DNA of 64,000 nucleotides from Fimbriimonadaceae bacterium. Lineage in GTDB: Bacteria > Armatimonadota > Fimbriimonadia > Fimbriimonadales > Fimbriimonadaceae. The position numbers were made by a program, and so were the translations under genes. Shown piece by piece: positions 61,016 to 64,000 of the stretch. The notes under the pieces are model-generated. The model searched no databases and had not been told where the DNA came from. It saw only the letters and a program-made list of their open reading frames with translations. The DNA is taken from NCBI GenBank assembly GCA_019454105.1, contig CP075364.1, forward strand, positions 1,987,362-2,051,361, in the 5' to 3' direction. Numbering within the stretch: position 1 is the stretch's first letter; every line of letters starts with the position of its first letter.

Positions 61016-61675
61016 TCAGCCGCCGAATCCGCCGCGTTGACCCTGGTTCGGGTCGGCTTTGAACTCGGCTCCTCCCATCTTCTTCAGGGCTTCCTTGTTG
61101 GCGTCAGTCAGGACGCCTTCAAGCTTCTTGTTCGTCGTTTGGCGCATCTCCCTTCGCTTCTCCATCATCTCTTCTCGAGAGAGGGACTGGTTGCGCATGA
61201 GCTCCATCATCTCCTGATTGGCCGCCTGCTCTTCATCACGGATCGCATTGATCTTGCCGATCTGGTCAGTCGTTAGGCCCAGGCCTTTCTGGACTTCAGG
61301 CTGGAATACGGCCTGCAAACCGGCGAGTTGGATCCCGATCTCTTTGAGCCGCTGCTCCTGGGCGTCGTCCAGGATTTCCTTGATCTTGGTCTCGACCTGC
61401 TGGGCCGCGTCGCGCATTGCCATCATCATCGACTCACGGTCCTCGCCGCTGTCGCGCATCGACTCCATGCGAGCGCGCATGTCGTCCATGGCGGCCTGCA
61501 CCGCTTGGACTTGTTTTTCCGACATTTTGAGGTCACGCTGGACGTCTGGCCGCATGACCAAGCCCATCGTGCCGCCGCCGCGCATGCCCATCATTCCGCC
61601 GCCTCGACCCTGGGCCAGGGCCATGCCCACAGCCGCCATGAGGGCGACGATCAACGTCATTCGAAGTGTCTTCAT
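61016..61675 (-). CDS. Spy/CpxP-like (LTxxQ) periplasmic protein
   Basis: About 219 residues from the ATG at 61675. Signal peptide (MKTLRMTLIVALMAAVGMALA), then a Gly/Met-rich stretch (GRGGGMMGMRGGG), then long helices with LKMSEKQVQAVQ and LGLTTDQIGKINAIRDEEQ, the LTxxQ-type repeats of Spy/CpxP. The Met- and charge-rich helices and Gly-rich ends fit an envelope chaperone or metal-stress sensor. It ends in GQRGGFGG. Confidence 0.8.
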   Translation of the reverse strand: MKTLRMTLIVALMAAVGMALAQGRGGGMMGMRGGGTMGLVMRPDVQRDLKMSEKQVQAVQAAMDDMRARMESMRDSGEDRESMMMAMRDAAQQVETKIKEILDDAQEQRLKEIGIQLAGLQAVFQPEVQKGLGLTTDQIGKINAIRDEEQAANQEMMELMRNQSLSREEMMEKRREMRQTTNKKLEGVLTDANKEALKKMGGAEFKADPNQGQRGGFGG

Positions 61676-61758
61676 ATTTTCCGCCTTGCACCGATCGGAC
61701 GTATCATCCAATCGACAGTTCAGACTGTATACCTAGGGAATATCTCCGATCGTTCCTT

Positions 61759-62520
61759 CTAGGCCACGAGCTCTCCGCGATTTTGGAGGAACTGCTCGAC
61801 CACCCCGGCGAGTTTCATCACGTCTTGAGAGGCATCTGAGCTGGGAGACGACTGAAGGAACAAGGTCCGTTTGCGAGCGTTCTTCGGCACGGTCGGATCT
61901 CTTCGGACGCAGCCTGCGTAGGAGACTTCCTTTTTAAGGAAGTCCTTGGCGATCTGCCGGAGCACCCCGAAGACAGCCTCGCCCTCGGACTCGTTCGCCG
62001 CCATGTTCACGACTACCCGAACCGAGGCGTCCTTCTTATAGCGGAAAAGGGTCTTGAGAGTGGCATAGGCATCGGTGACGCTGGCCGGTTCAGGAGTCGT
62101 GACGAGCAAGATTTCATCGGCTCTTCGAAGAAAGGCCAGGTTGCGTGTATCGAGCCCGGCCCCCGTGTCGAACAACAAGAGGTCGGTCGTCTCGGCCAGT
62201 TCGTCGAGCTGGTCGAAGATGAGACTGAGCTTCTTGGGCCCGGCCCTCATGAGCATCGGCACGCCAGAGCCTCCGGCGATCAACCTGAGCCCACCGGGGC
62301 CCTCGGTGACCGCTTCGGCCAGGCTCTTCTCTTCCACGACCACGTGTTGGAGTGTGGCTTCGGGGCGGACTCCCATGGCGACTTCAAGATTGGCCAGGGC
62401 CAAATCGGCGTCGAAGACCATGGGCCGAATGCCCAGTTTCTTGAGACCCAGACCAAGGTTCGCAGTCAGGCACGTCTTGCCGACCCCGCCTTTGCCCGAA
62501 GTCACGGCGATCGTCTTCAC
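61759..62520 (-). CDS. FlhG/MinD-like ATPase
   Basis: A 253-residue deviant-Walker-A ATPase (SGKGGVGKT, 8-16; VFDADLALANLEVAMG; LLLFDTGAGLDTRNLAF). The DADLALANL and TGAGL forms match FlhG/FleN more than cell-division MinD. It is coupled by 4 nt to a gene for a lone MshEN domain, so it probably positions or regulates a pilus or secretion machine rather than a flagellum (no flagellar genes here). Confidence 0.9.
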   Translation of the reverse strand: MKTIAVTSGKGGVGKTCLTANLGLGLKKLGIRPMVFDADLALANLEVAMGVRPEATLQHVVVEEKSLAEAVTEGPGGLRLIAGGSGVPMLMRAGPKKLSLIFDQLDELAETTDLLLFDTGAGLDTRNLAFLRRADEILLVTTPEPASVTDAYATLKTLFRYKKDASVRVVVNMAANESEGEAVFGVLRQIAKDFLKKEVSYAGCVRRDPTVPKNARKRTLFLQSSPSSDASQDVMKLAGVVEQFLQNRGELVA

Positions 62521-63140
62521 GCGGGCACCTCGGCACTCAGGGCGGCCAGAAGAACGAATTTGTCCTCTTGGAGATCGACCTTCGGCGATCTGCGTGCCCT
62601 GCCCGGTTTTGCGGCGACTGGTTGGACGGCGGCCGACGGCGGTGGAGGAGCGAACGAGTTGGACTTGGTCTTCTGCTCGACGAACGGCAACGAGCGCTTT
62701 CCGATCGGACTGATCCCGTAGGCCCTGGTCACGGCGTCGAACAAGGCGCTCGGAGCGGCCAGGAGCAACTCGACCGGCCTTTGGACAAGCAAGGTAAGAG
62801 AGTCTGTCATGGGAATGTCGAGCGGATCGGCGATGGCGCAGGTGAGGCGGTGCTTGGTGACAGCGAGAGGCAGGACCAGATTGCTCACGGCGGTCGAGGA
62901 TGGGACCAGCTTCAAGGCTTCGGGGTCGGGAGTCACCGTGCTGAGGTCGACGGTCTCATATCCGTATTGGTCGGCGAGGGCTTCGGTCACCTGTTCCTCG
63001 GTCGCATAACCAAGTTCGGTGATGATCTCTCCGAAGCGCAGGGTCGTCCCGAGCTTCGTCTTGATCACGTGGTCGAGTTGTTGCTGGGTGAGGACACCTC
63101 GCTCCATCAGAAGCTCGCCAATGCGCTTGTACTGGATCAT
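62517..63140 (-). CDS. Stand-alone MshEN (GspE N-terminal) domain protein
   Basis: A 207-residue protein. RIGELLMERGVLTQQQLDHVI followed by RFGEIITELGYATEEQVTEAL (each cited in part) is the paired repeat of the MshEN domain, which can bind c-di-GMP in secretion/pilus ATPases. The ATPase part of GspE/PilB is missing: after residue 150 there is only a Pro/Ala linker and a short conserved tail. Probably a regulatory adaptor acting with the coupled FlhG-like protein. Confidence 0.88.
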   Translation of the reverse strand: MIQYKRIGELLMERGVLTQQQLDHVIKTKLGTTLRFGEIITELGYATEEQVTEALADQYGYETVDLSTVTPDPEALKLVPSSTAVSNLVLPLAVTKHRLTCAIADPLDIPMTDSLTLLVQRPVELLLAAPSALFDAVTRAYGISPIGKRSLPFVEQKTKSNSFAPPPPSAAVQPVAAKPGRARRSPKVDLQEDKFVLLAALSAEVPA

Positions 63141-63216
63141 CCCGGGTTACCCCTGCTTGAAATGTCGGCATGACCGGTCAAGATTCTTAGGCCCTGGCCG
63201 CGGTAGTCTCGAGCCC

Positions 63217-64000
63217 ATGCCCAACCCTGAGCCCGTACTCGGACAGTTCATTGGTGGCGAGTTCAGAGATTCATCGGTCGATGGGAGGCTCGCTTCCTGG
63301 AATCCGTCCAGGCCCGAGGAAGTGGTCGCCCGGGCCCCGATCGGGAGCGGCGAGGACGTCGATCTTGCGGTCGGCGCCGCTTCGGCCGCTGTTTCCGGGT
63401 GGAGCGGCGAGACTGGGGCGGCACGGGCGGAAGCCCTGGCCCGCTGGGCCGAGCGGATCGAGGCCCGCGCCGAGGAAGCGGCCCTCCTCATGGCTCGGGA
63501 GGTCGGAAAGCCGCTCGCCGAGGCCAAGGGCGAGGCGGCGCGGTGCGCCGCCATCCTGCGCTACTTCGCCGGCGAGGCGGTGCGCGGCAACGGACAGGTC
63601 ATTCCAGCCCAGATTCCGTCGACTCTCCAGTTCACTTGGCGCAAACCCTTGGGCGTGGTCGGTTTGGTGACGCCCTGGAACTTCCCGATGGCCATCCCGC
63701 TATGGAAGGCGGCCCCTGCCCTCGCCTTTGGCAACACGGTCGTGCTCAAGCCCAGTGAGTTGTCCTCCGCATGCGCCCAGTTCTTGGCCGAGACTTCGGC
63801 CGGGCTGCCGTCCGGCGTGTTCAACGTGGTGCACGGCCAAGGCGACACGAGCGGCCAAGCTTTGGTGGGGCACGAAGGCGTTCGGGGGATCAGTTTCACG
63901 GGCTCTGTGCCGGTCGGCACGCTGGTCTCCCATAGCTGCACGGCCCGAGGAGCCCGGTGCCAAGCCGAGATGGGAGGGAAGAACGCGGCAGTGGTCTTGG
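63217..64000 (+). CDS. Aldehyde dehydrogenase (5' part)
   Basis: The first 261 codons of an NAD(P)-dependent aldehyde dehydrogenase that runs off the window. PIGSGEDVDLAVGAA, TPWNFPMAIPLWKAAPALAFGNT (in part), VLKPSE, FTGSVPVG and EMGGKNA, with the general-base Glu, are present. The catalytic Cys would lie beyond 64000. It resembles succinate-semialdehyde/dioxovalerate-type enzymes, but substrate cannot be fixed from this half. Confidence 0.95.
   Translation, partial: MPNPEPVLGQFIGGEFRDSSVDGRLASWNPSRPEEVVARAPIGSGEDVDLAVGAASAAVSGWSGETGAARAEALARWAERIEARAEEAALLMAREVGKPLAEAKGEAARCAAILRYFAGEAVRGNGQVIPAQIPSTLQFTWRKPLGVVGLVTPWNFPMAIPLWKAAPALAFGNTVVLKPSELSSACAQFLAETSAGLPSGVFNVVHGQGDTSGQALVGHEGVRGISFTGSVPVGTLVSHSCTARGARCQAEMGGKNAAVVL

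Noticed and set aside
1-64000. tRNA, rRNA, insertion sequences, prophage or integrase genes
   Set aside because: No cloverleaf-like ends, 16S/23S landmarks, transposase motifs or terminal inverted repeats were noticed by eye. A dedicated tRNA and IS scan could still find a small one.

Overview
The window is dense, GC-rich (roughly 60-63% by eye) bacterial chromosome. I count about 68 protein genes, mostly in short operons. I see no rRNA, tRNA, CRISPR array, transposase or phage gene. The gene mix suggests a free-living, Gram-negative-type bacterium, probably of the phylum Armatimonadota (Fimbriimonadia-like). That placement is inferred from resemblance, not from a marker gene. The clues are Asp-box secreted proteins with a shared tail, DUF4127/DUF4434 proteins, pseudopilin-like proteins, carotenoid genes, an HspR/HAIR heat-shock switch and SelB. 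Codon starts are relaxed: GTG and TTG are common, and 4-nt NTGA stop/start overlaps are the standard way operon genes are joined.

Layout. 1-4.9 kb: three consecutive secreted-protein genes (the first only as its last 15 codons) that share a C-terminal domain, each followed by a hairpin. 5-8.8 kb: an isolated sufB, then a low-GC pair of secreted unknowns, one transglutaminase-like. 8.9-14.1 kb: a leftward operon DUF4127-ruvA-ruvB-DUF4434-deoB. 14.3-20.4 kb: a secreted M14 carboxypeptidase, a deacetylase/glycosyltransferase pair, a CBM9-like protein, an esterase and a DUF418 membrane protein. 20.3-21.7 kb: hspR and a dnaJ-like gene under a perfect HAIR operator, with a divergent HDOD gene. 22.7-24.8 kb: an EF-G paralogue. 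26.2-30.8 kb: DUF1854 and its usual ABC-exporter partner, separated by a low-GC insert carrying a lipoprotein, a cysteine-rich peptide and a pseudopilin. 31.3-36.5 kb: carotenoid genes (crtI, cruF-like) and a wbpA/wbpB/wbpD-like sugar-nucleotide set.

36.5-42.7 kb: a Ycf46-like AAA ATPase, then a leftward chemotaxis adaptation block cheC-cheD-HDOD-cheB-cheR-cheY-cheX with no kinase or receptor. 42.9-48.8 kb: a rightward run of a biotin-carrier-like protein that lacks the biotin lysine, a pseudopilin-like protein, accC, nusB, an unknown gene, an aspartylglucosaminidase-family gene and selB. 48.8-52.3 kb: a tightly overlapping leftward operon (glycosyltransferase, a tiny Trm112-like zinc ribbon, aroQ, pepP-like, degenerate ABC ATPase). 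52.4-55.5 kb: an HTTM-domain operon. 55.6-58.6 kb: folK and two GspF/PilC-type genes. 58.6-63.1 kb: leftward SPFH, HIT, two PrcB-like secreted proteins, a Spy-like protein and an FlhG-like/MshEN pair. The window ends inside an aldehyde dehydrogenase gene.

Most noteworthy: the lineage-type C-terminal domain on the secreted proteins; the carrier protein with Gly at the biotin-lysine position, encoded just upstream of accC; the HAIR operator overlapping a TATAAT box that faces an HDOD gene; the ABC ATPase that has lost all its catalytic motifs; and the cysteine-rich secreted-peptide cassette lying between DUF1854 and its ABC exporter.
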